DNA of 64,000 nucleotides from Undaria pinnatifida (GCA_012845835.1 JABAKD010000020.1:19637606-19701605), one strand, 5' to 3'. Counted from the stretch's first letter, positions 36,501 through 47,535 are shown. Notes: a model not told the origin generated them from the sequence alone. Numbers and translations: made by a program.

Positions 36501-38104
36501 GGCTTTCACCGACCAGAGCGGGGGGGGTGTACTCAGTTTGTGCATGGCCGTAGTTGTATGACCATAAACCCTCCCATCCCTACTATGCCGGGACGGAGCA
36601 CCGTTGACCACGCATCCCTTTGGAGACGGAGCACCGTTCCTACTCCTAATAGAGACACCTCCAATATGTGGGCGCTCGTTACGCTTCTTCCGTATACTAC
36701 ATAGAAACTGTCTGCTTATCCTATCTCCGTCCTGTTTCGCCGTCTGCAGCAACCATCTATCTCCTAGGATAGCGATCGTTTTCTCGCTACTCTCTAGTAT
36801 ACCAAACTCTTCCGTGTCACATACGTCTAATTTCCTCATCACCCTCTAATGCATCCCGTTTCCTCCATGTATATTTCACATTCTCCTACTACTTGTACGT
36901 GAGTCCTACTCTCTAATGTTGTCCCACACGGACACATATTTGTAGCCACGTCCTCCTCCTCCCGACTATTGGTATATCTCTTTCTTCGTTCTGGTAGGTC
37001 CAAGTCCCAAACACGAAATCGCAGTTTTAGCTTTTTCGCGTAGACCATTGGGCCGTGCCGATACCTTTTCATTCCAATATCTTGCCTCAACCCCAAGTGT
37101 AACTCTAAGTGTTTCTCCTCTTCCACCTTATTTCATAGCGCTTGTCTTCCCCTTTCTTCTATTATTGTTTCTTTTACTTCTGTCTTGTACCCGCTAAACT
37201 TCTCTACTGACAGTACCTCTTCTTGGTCTTCCCCTATACCCTTCCATGTTTTCTCGACTGCGTCATCCCACCTTGTTTCAGCAAGTCCTCTTGTTATTTG
37301 TTATTTTCTCCCATACCTGGTACAGCATTATCAACTATGGCTGGCTGGCAACCTTTTTTCTGGCATATTCTTTGATTCATATTGTCATTTCACCTTTATC
37401 ACGTCTCTACTTGTTTCAAGTGGGAAAATTCCTAGTTCTGCTCTTAATACTGTATTACTCGTCATACTTGAGCAGCTGCTGTCATCTGCACTGTTTCCAG
37501 CTGTTTTGCGAACTTAGCGTTCTCTTCCCATACTTCTCCTGCATACTCTAACTTTGGTACAATCACATTCATCAGCATACACATTTTAATACTATTAATA
37601 GTGTCAAGGTGCGGGTCTGCTAGGATCGCATCCATCTTGCCTACTTGTGATCTACCTTTTCCCATTACTTTCGCCGTGTGTGCATCCCAAGAGAAGTCCT
37701 TTGAGATCTCAACGCCAAGGTATGTATATTGGTCTACAATCGGTAGTTCATCTTCTCCCCACTTCCATTTGAAAGAGGGGGGGGGGCGTACTCGTTTATT
37801 GCTTGCCTCAGTCGTTTGTCCATTGGCCACGCATCTCTTTCGAAACGAAGCACCGTTCCTACTCCTAATAGAGACACCTCCAACGTTTGGGCGCCCATTA
37901 CGCTTTTGCCATATGCTACATAAAGACTGTTTGCTTATCCTATCCCCGCCCTGTCTCGCCGTCTGTGGCCACCACCTATCTCCTAGGATAGCGATCGTTT
38001 TCTCGCTACTCTCTAGTCTACCAAACCCTTCCATGTCACATTCGTCTAACTTTTTGTCATCTCCTCTAACGCATCCCATTCCTCCTCGTGTGTTTCACGT
38101 TCTC

Positions 38105-38147
<43 letters not shown>

Positions 38148-41100
38148 ACCTACTACAACAGTATGTGAGTGCTACAGGGGGGTGATCGTAGTGTCAAGCA
38201 CGGCGCAGTCCTTGTACCGTATGATGATAGTTAGTGGTATCATAGTGGTATCATAGTGGTATGACTCTACTTGTAGCATCCCCACAACGTCGGAACGAGG
38301 CACACCCCCACATCGGGTTTTCACCGACCAGACAGACAGTGTTTGCAACAAGCGCGACCGCCGTGAGTGGGGTGTTGGGTCGGTTTCAAATACGGCAGGG
38401 GACGGCAGATCTGGGCCCCGTCAGTCACGCCTCTGGGAACCAACAGGCTAAAACTCCTTCATTACGTCTAGACGGCTGTCCGTCACACGTCACACGTCTA
38501 AAGTGCCGTTTCCTGACATCTGTGGTCGGGGGTGGGACTGGCGTCGAGGGGAGGGGGGGGGGGGGTATAGCGGGGGTGCCCCTTTAGGGTTGGGGGTGTA
38601 CAGCGGGTTTTGGCTTTGACAGCGGGTGTGGTAACTTCGGTAAGATGCAACTTTTTTCTGTACTGGTGCGGTGGGATTACGTCGTTCGCAGCCATGATTG
38701 ACGCCATCAGACCGAAACGTCTCGTTGAAACTTCAAGGACGGTGAATGTGGTGTGCAGCTTGCACCAGACGGGGAAAAAAAAAAAACAAGAAAAAATGGG
38801 CCATAGTAGTGACGACGCAATCTCCACAGGCACTATTATACCGCTGTCGTCACGAATACATCTCTTGAGAAGCGGACCACAAAACCCGGGCAAGGGGACG
38901 AGGGGACGTTTGGTTGGGAAAGCGAACTATTAATACCACATGCACCGATAAGACGAAGGGCGGGTAGAGGTTTCGGACAGGTGTTTGGTCGGCCCAAAAA
39001 AAGGCATGAAGCTACGACACTATTAACAGCAGCATTTACGTTAACATGTATGCATGGTACCAGGTATGTTTTAAGACACCATGGGTGGGCTTACCTCCTC
39101 TCCGGGCAGCACGAGGCGTTGCACCACCACGCCATGGTTGCTAAAGTTGGCGGACATCTTCGCGCCGTACAGGTTCTCCACTGCCTCGTCTGATTACGCG
39201 ACAGACAAAAATATCAACAAACATGAACAAGTTTCGTCAACGCAGGGAAAAAATCGGAACACAACGAATTGAAACTGCAAGGTCAGTACGCGACAGCACG
39301 ACAGCACATTAGCATAACGTCGATATAAAGAAAAATAAGCTCGGCCGAGGTTTTAGGCACGAAACATGAGAATAAATCGGAAAGAAAACATCACCATCCT
39401 CCAGCAAAGGCAGTGGCTGATGCTGATTTTGTAACCCGTGAGTGATTTGTTGTGGTCACTTTTGTCCTGTTCCTCCTCTCAAATCCAGAAGGAAACAATC
39501 GTAGAGTCTTACACCCCGGATAGATCGTGATCTAGATCATGATACAGATCATGATACAGATCAAATATACCTTCTAGATCATCTACAGATAGTCTAGATC
39601 ATGATACAGATCAAATAGACCTTCTAGATCATCTACAGATAGTCTACACTGTACCTGCCGTATGAGATGTTTTAATGAGATTTGTCGATCGTGATCTTCA
39701 TGAGATGTTGATCGTGATCTAGATAATCTGTAGTAGATCCTGTATCCGCGACTATGGCATGTCATGCCGGATCTATCTATCTATATAGTCTATACGTATA
39801 TAGACTATAGGATAGGATACAGTTCTAACCCAGGGTACAAGCGGAGATCGACGCGCGCAGAGCTGTTAACTTAGAACAAAAACGAAGCTCACTCCGACAC
39901 AGGCGATACAAACGCCTGCGCTCGTTGAGGTTGTCCTCCTCCGGCAAAATCCGATGCTATGTAATCGTGATTCGGTGTCGCCAACAATAGGGATAGATAG
40001 GAGGACCCCTACAACAGCAAAACCAAGCCCGACAAAAAAGGATGGAAACATAAATTGCCTGCGCGCGCCTACGTCAACCTCACTCCACGGAGATCTCAAG
40101 AGAGGAGACCCATTTGCCCGAGGGTATCATACTCGAGAGCGCACCGACCACCGCGGCAACGACCCCACATACATATTCAACAGTAACCACCACTACTGTG
40201 TAGAAAAAGAGAAAAAAAGTGTCTCCCACGTCAATTTCTTCGGGGTCAAGGGTAGGAGTAGTAGTAGTGTAGGTTATAGTGTAGGCTATAAACACATTTT
40301 ATCAATGTCGTCTTCCCTCTGCACGTTACTATGGCCGATAATTTTTCACCTGTTGGGCTGTGCACTTTCAAAGTTGCACCTGCTGCCGGGACTTTCAAAC
40401 AGCTGTTGTTGTTGTCACACCAACTCGTTGACAAGTCGCGTGAAAAACGTCAGTCTCGCACCGCCATCACCGCCATCACCGCCATCACAGCACCTCTTTC
40501 TTGAACCCCAGCCATCATGCACCTTTCCAAATGCTGGATGCTGGTGGTGGGCATCGCGCTCAAAAATTCCTCCTTTCAACTCGCCGACCTCCTGACCCAT
40601 GCCAAACCCCTGATCGCACGCACCTTCACGTAAAGTTAGTTACTATTAATACCAGGTACGAAGTAAAGGTCTTCTTCCTGTCTCCCAACACTTACTTCCC
40701 AGCCCTCATCTAATCTCTCCACAGACACAGCCAGCCCCCTTACATTACTTAGCTTTCTGGCCTTCTTCCCCATGCTACATGCTATCCCTTCTGGCACTTT
40801 TGCTTGTTTTGAGGCTACTGGTTGGTTCAAGTTGCAAGCCCGAAGCGTATTTCCCGGCGAATGTCCACGCCGTTTTGTCGATTCAGACCGTGAAATTTTG
40901 CACAAAGACCTCACCTGTGCGTGTGAGTGTTTTTTTGCCTGATTTTTAGTCAGTTAAGGTTTTTAGGAAAACGTGGAACCACCTTACTTAGATCAAACAT
41001 TTTCGGCGAAAAATAAGAAAATACCCCCCCCCCCCACCCCCGAGGCAATGCCTCGGGATGGGCATGTAAAACACGCGCTGTGCAAAAAATCAGGGTCTAT

Positions 41101-44100
41101 CTCTCAAAAACAGCTTGGACATTTCGACTTTAGTGCGTAAAAATGAGTAAGATGCGTCATTCATTGCCTTCAAAATGGCTTAGTTTTAGTCTAGGATCCA
41201 GTTGTTTCGCTAGGTTCTGCTTAATGTTGAACATAGGCGAGTCAGATCTTCGATTTTTGCTCGCAAAAAATTTACAGACATAATATATCATGCCTTGGAG
41301 TACTTTCAACCGGGTTGTTGTGCGGAAGAATGCGACGCAATTTGTTTTTCGCCCTCGCTTGGAAAAAGCCTTGAATATTTTCGAAAAAATTGAAGGTCTG
41401 TTATTGATTGGTAGAAGATACGAGTTTCGCTCCTATAGAGACAGCCCGAGGTCGTGAAAAAAAAGTGGCCATGTCACCATGTGACCCTCTTCCACTGACT
41501 GACTGGCAGCACTGCACTGGTCATGGGGGTCAGTATGATATCAAATATTCACTCCTTGACTCGATATTGTGAGGGGCATTCGCGGGGGAGATAATGGACT
41601 GCTTTTTACTTGAACTCGCCTGTAAAGACTTCAAATTGAATTTTTCTACTGCCGCTGCTGCTGCTGGTGCACAAAAAAACGTCACACTGGTTACGTTAGT
41701 ACTATGTACCAGAAAACTGTACTATATATAGTAGTATCTGGAAATAAATAATATCGAATTTGAAAAAGTCAATGTGGCAAACGCCACACACACACGGAGA
41801 AAATTCAGTTTTTGCGCAAAACCTCCGATATATATCCTTATTTATTTTGTTTAAAAACTACCAAATAGCCCATCAAACACTCTACCAAGTGCCATTGCTG
41901 CTGTAGACTGTGTATGTATGTATGTAGCAGCCTGCTTGCCGTGAGTGTTGTATTTAGCTGGAATTTTCCAGCCATCTAGATCTTCACGTACCATGTACCA
42001 GGTATTTTTCGCCGGGTAGGTTGTCTTTTGTGCCGGCTACCTACAGCGCAGCAAGAGTACCATCTTAAATGCCTGGTAGTTGCTGCTGTGAGCAGTGTCA
42101 GCAGTATTCATACCAATAATAGTAGTGGGGTGCTGTACTGCTGCTGTACTGCTGCTGAATACACTGCTGTATCAAATGCATCAAATGTGCTGAGCACACA
42201 CAACAACAGTTTTCTGGTTGTATGTTGCTCCCGAATGCTTACGCCGGTTACATGAAAGTCGCCGCTGCTGCGGTAAACTCATCATTGTGTGCAGCAGGTA
42301 GACTGAAGCAGCAGATAGTCTACATCCCTACACTTTCCCTTCGATAAATGTTGTAAAGCTTAGTTTGGGTAATAAGCTATTGGTTAACCTTTTGCAAGTG
42401 GTCAAACGGACTAATACCCCACGAATAACTTTAACAAATGGCGTCGTCGACAGACCATTTTTTTTTGGGTCGTGGGTTCAAATCCCACATCCACCATGAA
42501 TAAACTTTTTCAGACTTTCCCCATGTCGAACTTGAAAAATACTCTCCCCGGTATCCCCAGGGAATGAAACGACTTGGATGTATTGACAGGTCCGCCCGTA
42601 TATCCGGCCGACCTGCTACCCCGCCGTTTCAGGGGGGGAGAGTGTTATATAAGGCTTAGTTTGGGTAAGCTATTGGTTAACCTTTTGCAAGTGGTCAAAC
42701 GGACTAATACCCCACAAATACCTCAACATAATAAACCTGAACTATTTACATTGCAGTATCTATAAACTTATACCTGGTTAAAATTCTAGTCTATATTAGT
42801 CTATATTAGTCTATATAAATGCACTACCGGTGGGGTGCCGGCATTAGAGGGGGTGCAAAAAATCAGCAGCCTTGCGTCACTCTTTTTGCAGGTGGTCAAA
42901 CAAACCATTATTAATAATATCCTCTAATTCTTAAACGTCGTCGGCAGGACCGTGGGGTTTCGGGTCGTTCTAAAGGAGTAGCCTTGATGACCCCCAGACG
43001 ATATGATCCGCAGAAGGGGCACAGGACCTTAGGTGTGTCTATCGGTAGACCACAGCAGTCAGCTGTGTAAAACCCAGACAGATACAAGTCTCTTATTATT
43101 ATCATCGCGCAAGGCTTGCTTCATTTGGGTACTACTACTACTGTCGTGCTATAGACCTATATGTATGTGCCTATTCCTGGACCGTACGTCAGTTTCGTAA
43201 GCACACTGACTGGAGATTCCGAATCCCACGGCCGATTCCGAATGACACGACAGTTGAATGACGGAAATCAGACCTTAATTGACCAGCAGGGATGGACGGT
43301 TGGTCTGTTGCTCATGCAAATAGCGCATACTGGGTGGCCCACCATAACATTAGCCCACCCTGAATAGTTGTAGATGCAGATTACACGACGATAAACCGAT
43401 GGCTAACTAAGACATCAGGAAATCGGGAAGTGGATCGAAGATATTGCTATTCAAAACAACGACAGCAAAGGAGGCTATAGACCAACCGGGTTTGAATCCC
43501 ACCATCCACCAATAATAAACTTTTACGATCTTTCCCATGTCGAACTTGAAAAATATTCTTTCCGGTATACCCAGGAAACGAAACCGCTTGAATATTGACA
43601 TTTCTGCCCGTATTTCCGGCCGACCTGCTATCCCGCCGTTTCAGAGGGGAGGAGTGTTGCAAGGCCTACTTTGGGTAGGAAATTGGTTTACCATTTGCAC
43701 GTGGTCAAACGGACCAATACCCTTTAATCCCTTAACAAATGACGTCGTTGGAAGGGGAGCCTTGTAGTCTAGACTACCGTGGCACTGCGGAAGGTGGTTG
43801 TTACTACAACAAGAATCGGGCATCATATAATATATATATATATATATATTTCGGTCAGTAGTCTGAATGGCCAATGGCAGGACAGGAAACCTAATAAGAT
43901 ACATAAGAACTGACCTAGACTGAGTTTCTTATTTCGGAGAGGGTGCGTTGTACACTAACTTCACCATAACGGCCGAAGCATTTCTTAAACTGCTGCAAAT
44001 ATCACCCTGGCGTTCTTGTCACCCTGGTTCATGTTATTAATACTAATACTAATACTAATACTAGTACTAATACAAGTAGTTGTCCTCAATTGTAGTTCGA

Positions 44101-45111
44101 CCACTAACGGAAAGTGGTTGTTACTCCTCAACTACTCCTCAACTACTCCTCAACTACGCCTCAAACTACTCCTCAACTACTCCTCAACTACTTTCGAAGA
44201 CTGACCGAGTGACGCCCGATTGATTCATAAAATACTAACAACAACCATCTTCCGTACCAGGTACCGTGGTACTGCCGAAGGTGGCTGTTTGGTAGTATCA
44301 TAGCTAGTTGAAGTTGAAGTTGAAGTTATTCAGATTACTGACCAAAAGTTATTATACCCGGTTCTTGTTAACAACCAACAATGTTCAGTCACTTGTAGTA
44401 GTAAAGAATCGGGCGGAAATATAGGTAATTTTTTCCAAATAACGCCAGGATGTCTCTAGAGCTCTAAAACCACTCCCTGTACTAACTCCAAACATTGTCC
44501 CAAAAACGGGTTTCCAGCTGTAGAGTCGTTAAATGAAGTCGCTGCGCATAGATGGAGTGGTCGTTGCTGAGCGAGAGCATCGTGTGAACCACGCTCTGCA
44601 ACATTTTGGCCCACCCAGCCCACCCAGCGTCAAACCCCTTCAAAATTTAGCATGGCACCGATTTTTTTGTGAACAAACCCGAGAGTTTTTGAACATTTCA
44701 CCATTTCACCATTGCAACTCAACGTTTTAAACCATCACATCGAAAGCTCATAAGCTTCAACTCGGGCATTCTTGACACTCTGGAGAGACCCACCGCGGCA
44801 AAAACAAGCAAAAACAAGCAAAAACAAGCATATCCCACCCTGCGGCAAGCGCGCGTCGCGAGGGCGTATTGAACGTAACGCTCACCGATGACGATGAAGC
44901 GACGGCGAGGTCCCCCGTCCGGCAGAAATCGGCACGACAGCGTGGCCGAATCCGGCTGAAGCAGGCCAGGGCACAGCTCGACATCGTACTCGATCGGCAG
45001 GTCGAAGACGTTGCGCCAGCCGAGGACCTCACCGCTCTTGCCTCGAAACACGAACACGTTGTCAGGAGCGCGCGCCAATGGCTCCGGCTTGGAGTAGGTG
45101 TAGCCGTTCAT
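30516..45111 (-). CDS. Sedoheptulose-7-phosphate cyclase, EEVS type, 7 exons
   Basis: Exons are 45111-44886, 39189-39095, 36374-36060, 35215-35096, 33580-33486, 32609-32387 and 30692-30516 (TAG). All have GT-AG borders and phases that join to 416 residues, the usual family length. This sugar-phosphate cyclase family (related to dehydroquinate synthase) turns sedoheptulose 7-phosphate into a cyclitol using NAD and a metal ion. Visible are IGGGVLLDIVG (NAD loop, residues 136-146), RVPTTL, VDASVGVKNGVD, KNR at 190-192, and the metal ligands Glu223 (LGEIMK), His290 (DYGHTFS) and His306 (MHGEAV). Asp287 and His366 match the pair reported to mark 2-epi-5-epi-valiolone synthases (Asp281/His360 in ValA, from memory), where desmethyl-4-deoxygadusol synthases have Ala and Thr. 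A loop CSCSMGPQ precedes KNR. No targeting peptide is clear. The frame is open 5' of the chosen ATG up to an AG at 45160, so a further upstream exon is possible. Confidence 0.93.
32100..32250 (-). repeat. Family E repeat in cyclase intron 6
   Basis: cttcgtcgaaactcatatctgcaagctgtg followed by atcggtcggcgactcccctt matches the long-form family E end in reverse orientation. Confidence 0.7.
32935..33115 (-). repeat. Diverged SINE-A relic
   Basis: cacgctctcttttacgacc ... caacaaaaagtccctacgagcacgagtatgcactcgggcggattcgg aligns with the body and box-B end of SINE-A. It lies in the cyclase intron between exons 5 and 6. Confidence 0.6.
33125..33285. repeat. Cluster of tacccgggta palindromes
   Basis: At least seven perfect or near-perfect copies of the 10-bp palindrome tacccgggta occur in 160 bp, with different spacers between them, in a cyclase intron. 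Confidence 0.85.
34600..34820 (-). repeat. Two family E core repeats
   Basis: Reverse copies at 34605-34670 (peptide MGIDPKFVELTADVVRIFV) and 34752-34815 (MSIDSLFVELTADVGRT) lie about 140 bp apart in the cyclase intron between exons 4 and 5. The shared frame is intact in both. Confidence 0.8.
34828..34925. repeat. cccgacccgtga repeat, copy 3
   Basis: cacgggtcgggtcaggaggttttcc ... gatccgacccgtgaa is a foldback-prone relative of 13570-13735 and 17385-17585. Confidence 0.65.
36417..38085 (-). mobile_element. LINE 3' coding region, rearranged, in cyclase intron 2
   Basis: Read on the minus strand, 38079-37462 encodes DQYTYLGVEISKDFSW and MNVIVPKLEYAGEVWEENAK, the region that follows the reverse-transcriptase catalytic core in non-LTR retrotransposons. 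37126-36839 encodes ERRKRYTNSREEEDVATNM and CPCGTTLESRTH...GECE, a C-terminal Cys-Cys-His-Cys motif typical of LINE ORF2. The tail peptide LESSEKTIAILGDRW occurs twice, once at each end (38040-37990 and 36800-36760), because ~290 bp is directly repeated. Stops and frameshifts show it is dead. Confidence 0.8.
38102..38155. repeat. CTA microsatellite
   Basis: About 17 units of cta/act lie next to the LINE remnant. Confidence 0.95.
39520..39800. repeat. gatc/tagatc-rich tandem DNA
   Basis: agatcatgatacagatcaaatataccttctagatcatctacagatagtc is repeated in tandem (period ~62 bp at 39545-39655), and the whole stretch is built from ctagatcatgat-type palindromic words. It lies in cyclase intron 1. 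Confidence 0.8.
40820..41633. mobile_element. TIR element family G, copy 2
   Basis: Inverse copy of 16058-16823. The ends tggttggttcaagttgca and ctttttacttgaactcgcctg are decayed terminal repeats. The interior shares gtccacgccgtttt, gaaattttgcac, cagatcttcgattttt and catgggggtcagtatgat. It is non-coding and lies in cyclase intron 1. Confidence 0.75.
42349..42728 (+). mobile_element. TRIM (miniature LTR element), 380 bp
   Basis: The 5' LTR 42349-42436 and 3' LTR 42643-42728 both begin TGTT and end AACA, and share aagcttagtttgggtaa-type sequence, ggttaaccttttgcaagtgg and acggactaataccccac. Two bases after the 5' LTR comes TGGCGTCGTCGACAG, a good primer-binding site. A purine tract (caggggggggagag-like) precedes the 3' LTR. 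The 206-bp interior has no gene. It also contains gggttcaaatcccacatccacca, like the T-arm and acceptor end of a tRNA. Confidence 0.85.
42870..43760 (+). mobile_element. Degenerate TRIM with inserted DNA
   Basis: Diverged LTR sequence (ttgcaggtggtcaaacaaacc) is followed by acgtcgtcggcaggacc at 42885-42965. Interior sequence resumes at 43490 (tttgaatcccaccatccacc) and runs to a purine tract and an LTR at 43654-43737. That LTR is itself followed by AATGACGTCGTTGG, resembling a primer-binding site, so LTRs here may be chained. Confidence 0.6.
44035..44200. repeat. ACTAAT microsatellite and ctcctcaacta tandem repeat
   Basis: taatactaatac units lie at 44036-44072, and six units of ctcctcaacta at 44125-44195, in cyclase intron 1. 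Confidence 0.9.
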
Positions 45112-45224
45112 GGGGCGGAGGCTTCTTGCGAGGCCCCCTGCGATGCCCCCCCCGGGCACGCTGCAACGCGTCAATAATAATATATGAGTTAGTAATGTGT
45201 TGGAATATTGTAACAATAAAATAT

Positions 45225-46090
45225 ACTCCAGCTGTGAGATCGAATGTTTTGTCGAAACTCATCTTTGCAAGCTGTGTGTGATACTCCGATCGCGCGTAGT
45301 ACTGGGAGTGTGTCCTCATTAAGGATATGGGTCGGCGACTCCCCTTGGAACTACAGTGTAGCTTGTACCAGGGTCAACAGGGTGATGTTAGTCAGTATGT
45401 GCGCGGAAACTATAGAACCCGTTTGGAGGGGGACAAAATCTGACAGCTGTGGAAGGAAATGCATCAGTTTATCAAGACTTAAGCATATCCTGTAAGTCGT
45501 ATAACCGGTGAGGGAAGGGCGGAGTTTTTAAGGGCGTGGGGGCCTGAGTTGAACAAGAGGGAACGGGGGGGGGGGGGGGGGAGGGGGAAACGGGCGGGGC
45601 AACTCAATCTGTGCGCGGAAACTATAAATCCGTTAAGGGAACAAATCTGACGGTTGTGGAAGGAATGCATCAGTTTATCATGTATATCCTGTAAGTCGTA
45701 CAACTGGCGAGGAGAAGGTGGAGTGTTCGAAGGCTTGAGGGAGAGGGGGGGGAAGGATTTCCAACAGCTTTATGTCGCATAGATGTAGGGGTTTGCTATA
45801 CGCGTGGTGCTAGGTCTGGGCGATGGTGCGGGTGGTGGGGAAGGAGGGGGTGTTGGGGGTGTTTGGGGGGGGGGCGAATTAGAGCTACAGCATGGATGGC
45901 TAGAAGGATAGTGAGGTGATATCAAATGCGTGGTAGTTTTTATTGCTCTGACATACTTCGTTTTTAGGTGGGGCGTTTGAACAAGAGGGAGCGGGAAAAG
46001 AAAAGGAGGGGGGGGGGGGGGGGGGGCGGAAATTAATTGGAGCTACCACATGGATGGCTAGAAAGATAATGAGGTGATACCAGTTGCCTG
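45225..46090 (-). repeat. Family E long element with poly-G tracts
   Basis: It begins with the conserved core (atcgaatgttttgtcgaaactcatctttgcaagctg, reverse strand peptide MSFDKTFDLTAGVYF), then gggtcggcgactccccttgg and repeated units with aaatctgac(a/g)g(c/t)tgtgg and tatcctgtaagtcgta. Poly-G tracts of 10-18 lie at 45567, 45870 and 46007. It ends 114 bases upstream of the chosen cyclase start codon. Confidence 0.8.
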
Positions 46091-46119
46091 GTAGTTTTTA
46101 CAAGGGCTCCACTCCATGG

Positions 46120-46900
46120 GCGGCTGACGCCGCCCGCTACGCTCGCGCAAGGAAGATTTCAACTATTAATAATAAATGTGAAGGGTGCAGAAAGAAGAGG
46201 CCCATGATTTAGTGCAACTAGCGATTTGATAATGCCAAGAGCTAGTTGTGCGGAGCTGATTGCCCCGTCTGTGCTGTGCTTTTTATGTTGGCGATGTCAC
46301 GTTCTGATCGGCAGTAGTACGGGTGTAATTTGCGAAGAAAAAATCGCGAAGAGGACCGAGATGGTGAACAAAACCAACCACGAAAAAGCAAAAAGACGAG
46401 TACACACACATACCGACGGTACCTGGTACCTGGTACTTCGCCCAATACCTGGTGGTACTCTGTGTGGTTCTAAAGAAAGCACAGGGCTCTGCTCCGCAAG
46501 GCTGCTGACGCCGCCCGCTACGCTCGCGCAAATAAGAATGCAACTATTCAATAACTGAAACATGTAAATAAATGGGGCAGGAAAAAGAGGCCCGTGATTA
46601 TTTGGGGCGAATAGCGAATTGATAATAATGCCAAGAGGTGCTTGTGTAGAGCTAATTGCCCTGCGCTGTGCTGTGCTTGTTGATGTCACGTTCTGAACGG
46701 CAGTACGTGCGATATTTGCGGGGGGGGGGAGACATGGGGACCGAGAGAGGACAATCATCTGAAGAAAGCAAAAAGACGAGTACACAAAACACGTACATAA
46801 ACCTGGTATCTGTATCATACCTGGTACTACAACTACTACTAGTAACTGCTGCCGTATGTTCAAAAGAACGCACAGCGCCGCACGACGAAGCATCGCAAAA
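46120..46900. repeat. Tandem duplication of about 390 bp
   Basis: Unit 1 starts at ggctgacgccgcccgctacg (46122) and unit 2 at 46503. Both continue with cgctcgcgcaa, aaagaggccc(a/g)tgat, aatgccaagag and gatgtcacgttctga(t/a)cggcagta, and end in aaga(a)cgcacag. It is diverged by small indels and non-coding. Confidence 0.85.
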
Positions 46901-47099
46901 CGAAGCGCAAGGCACGGCACCGCGCTGCGTTGCGCTGCTGAACTATATATAGCCGTGCTGAACTGAGCTGGGGGTGCATTGTTTGTGATCCAATAACAAC
47001 GTCATATGTACAAACCTGGTGTAGTATTAATAGCACCTGTACGTGGTATGATACTTCGAATATTATTGGCATGTACGAACTAGTAAAAAAGTACAGCAA

Positions 47100-47535
47100 A
47101 GCACGCAGCATGGCAGAGCACGGCAAAGCACAGCGCTTCGCTCTGCTGAGCTAGCGCTGCGGTGCGCTGCTGAGCTGAGCTGCAGGGCATCGCAAGGCAC
47201 TGCACGGCGCTGCGTTGCTGTGAGCTATAGCGCTGCGATGGGGTGCTGGCCGGTGTGGAGCTGATGAGCCAAGCAAGCCCAGATCTCAGCTGATGAAACT
47301 TCGTCGTGTACAACACAGCTACCATGGTGGGAATCAAAGAAAAACTAAAGCTGGACCGTTCCGCAACTTGAATGCACAGGCGGCAAATTAGCGGCAAATG
47401 GTAGGAAGTTCAACCTACTAGACAAAAAGGGAGAAAAAATCGCGAAAAAGTTCAAAATCGTGTTGGCAGAAAAACCAAATTTGCAGGAAGCAGCTGGAAG
47501 GTCAAGAAACAACTGGCAAAACACAAACAATAAAG
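47100..47535 (-). repeat. Repeat family J, minus copy
   Basis: Inverse of 24236-24640: cggcaaagcacagcgc, gctatagcgctgcgatgggg, gagccaagcaagcccagatctc, agctggaccgttccgcaa and aagttcaaaatcgtgttgg appear in mirrored order. Confidence 0.85.

Noticed and set aside
37601-38185. 194-codon plus-strand frame
   Set aside because: It is the antisense of the LINE coding region on the minus strand.
39893-39956. Exon-like minus stretch HRILPEEDNLNERRRLYRLC with CATAG acceptor and GTGAGC donor
   Set aside because: At 64 bp it would break the cyclase frame if inserted between exons 1 and 2, and no other gene partner was found. It may be a nested or dead exon.
39954-40595. 213-codon plus-strand frame
   Set aside because: It lies within cyclase intron 1, opposite the gene, with no motif and several microsatellite-like stretches.
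42470-42500. Possible tRNA gene ending tccacca
   Set aside because: The T-arm is convincing, but the 5' acceptor strand is missing and the segment recurs inside every TRIM copy.
44510-44607. Minus stretch SVVHTMLSLSNDHSIYAQRL after a TTGCAG acceptor in cyclase intron 1
   Set aside because: No donor in a usable phase, and the cyclase alignment needs no residues here.
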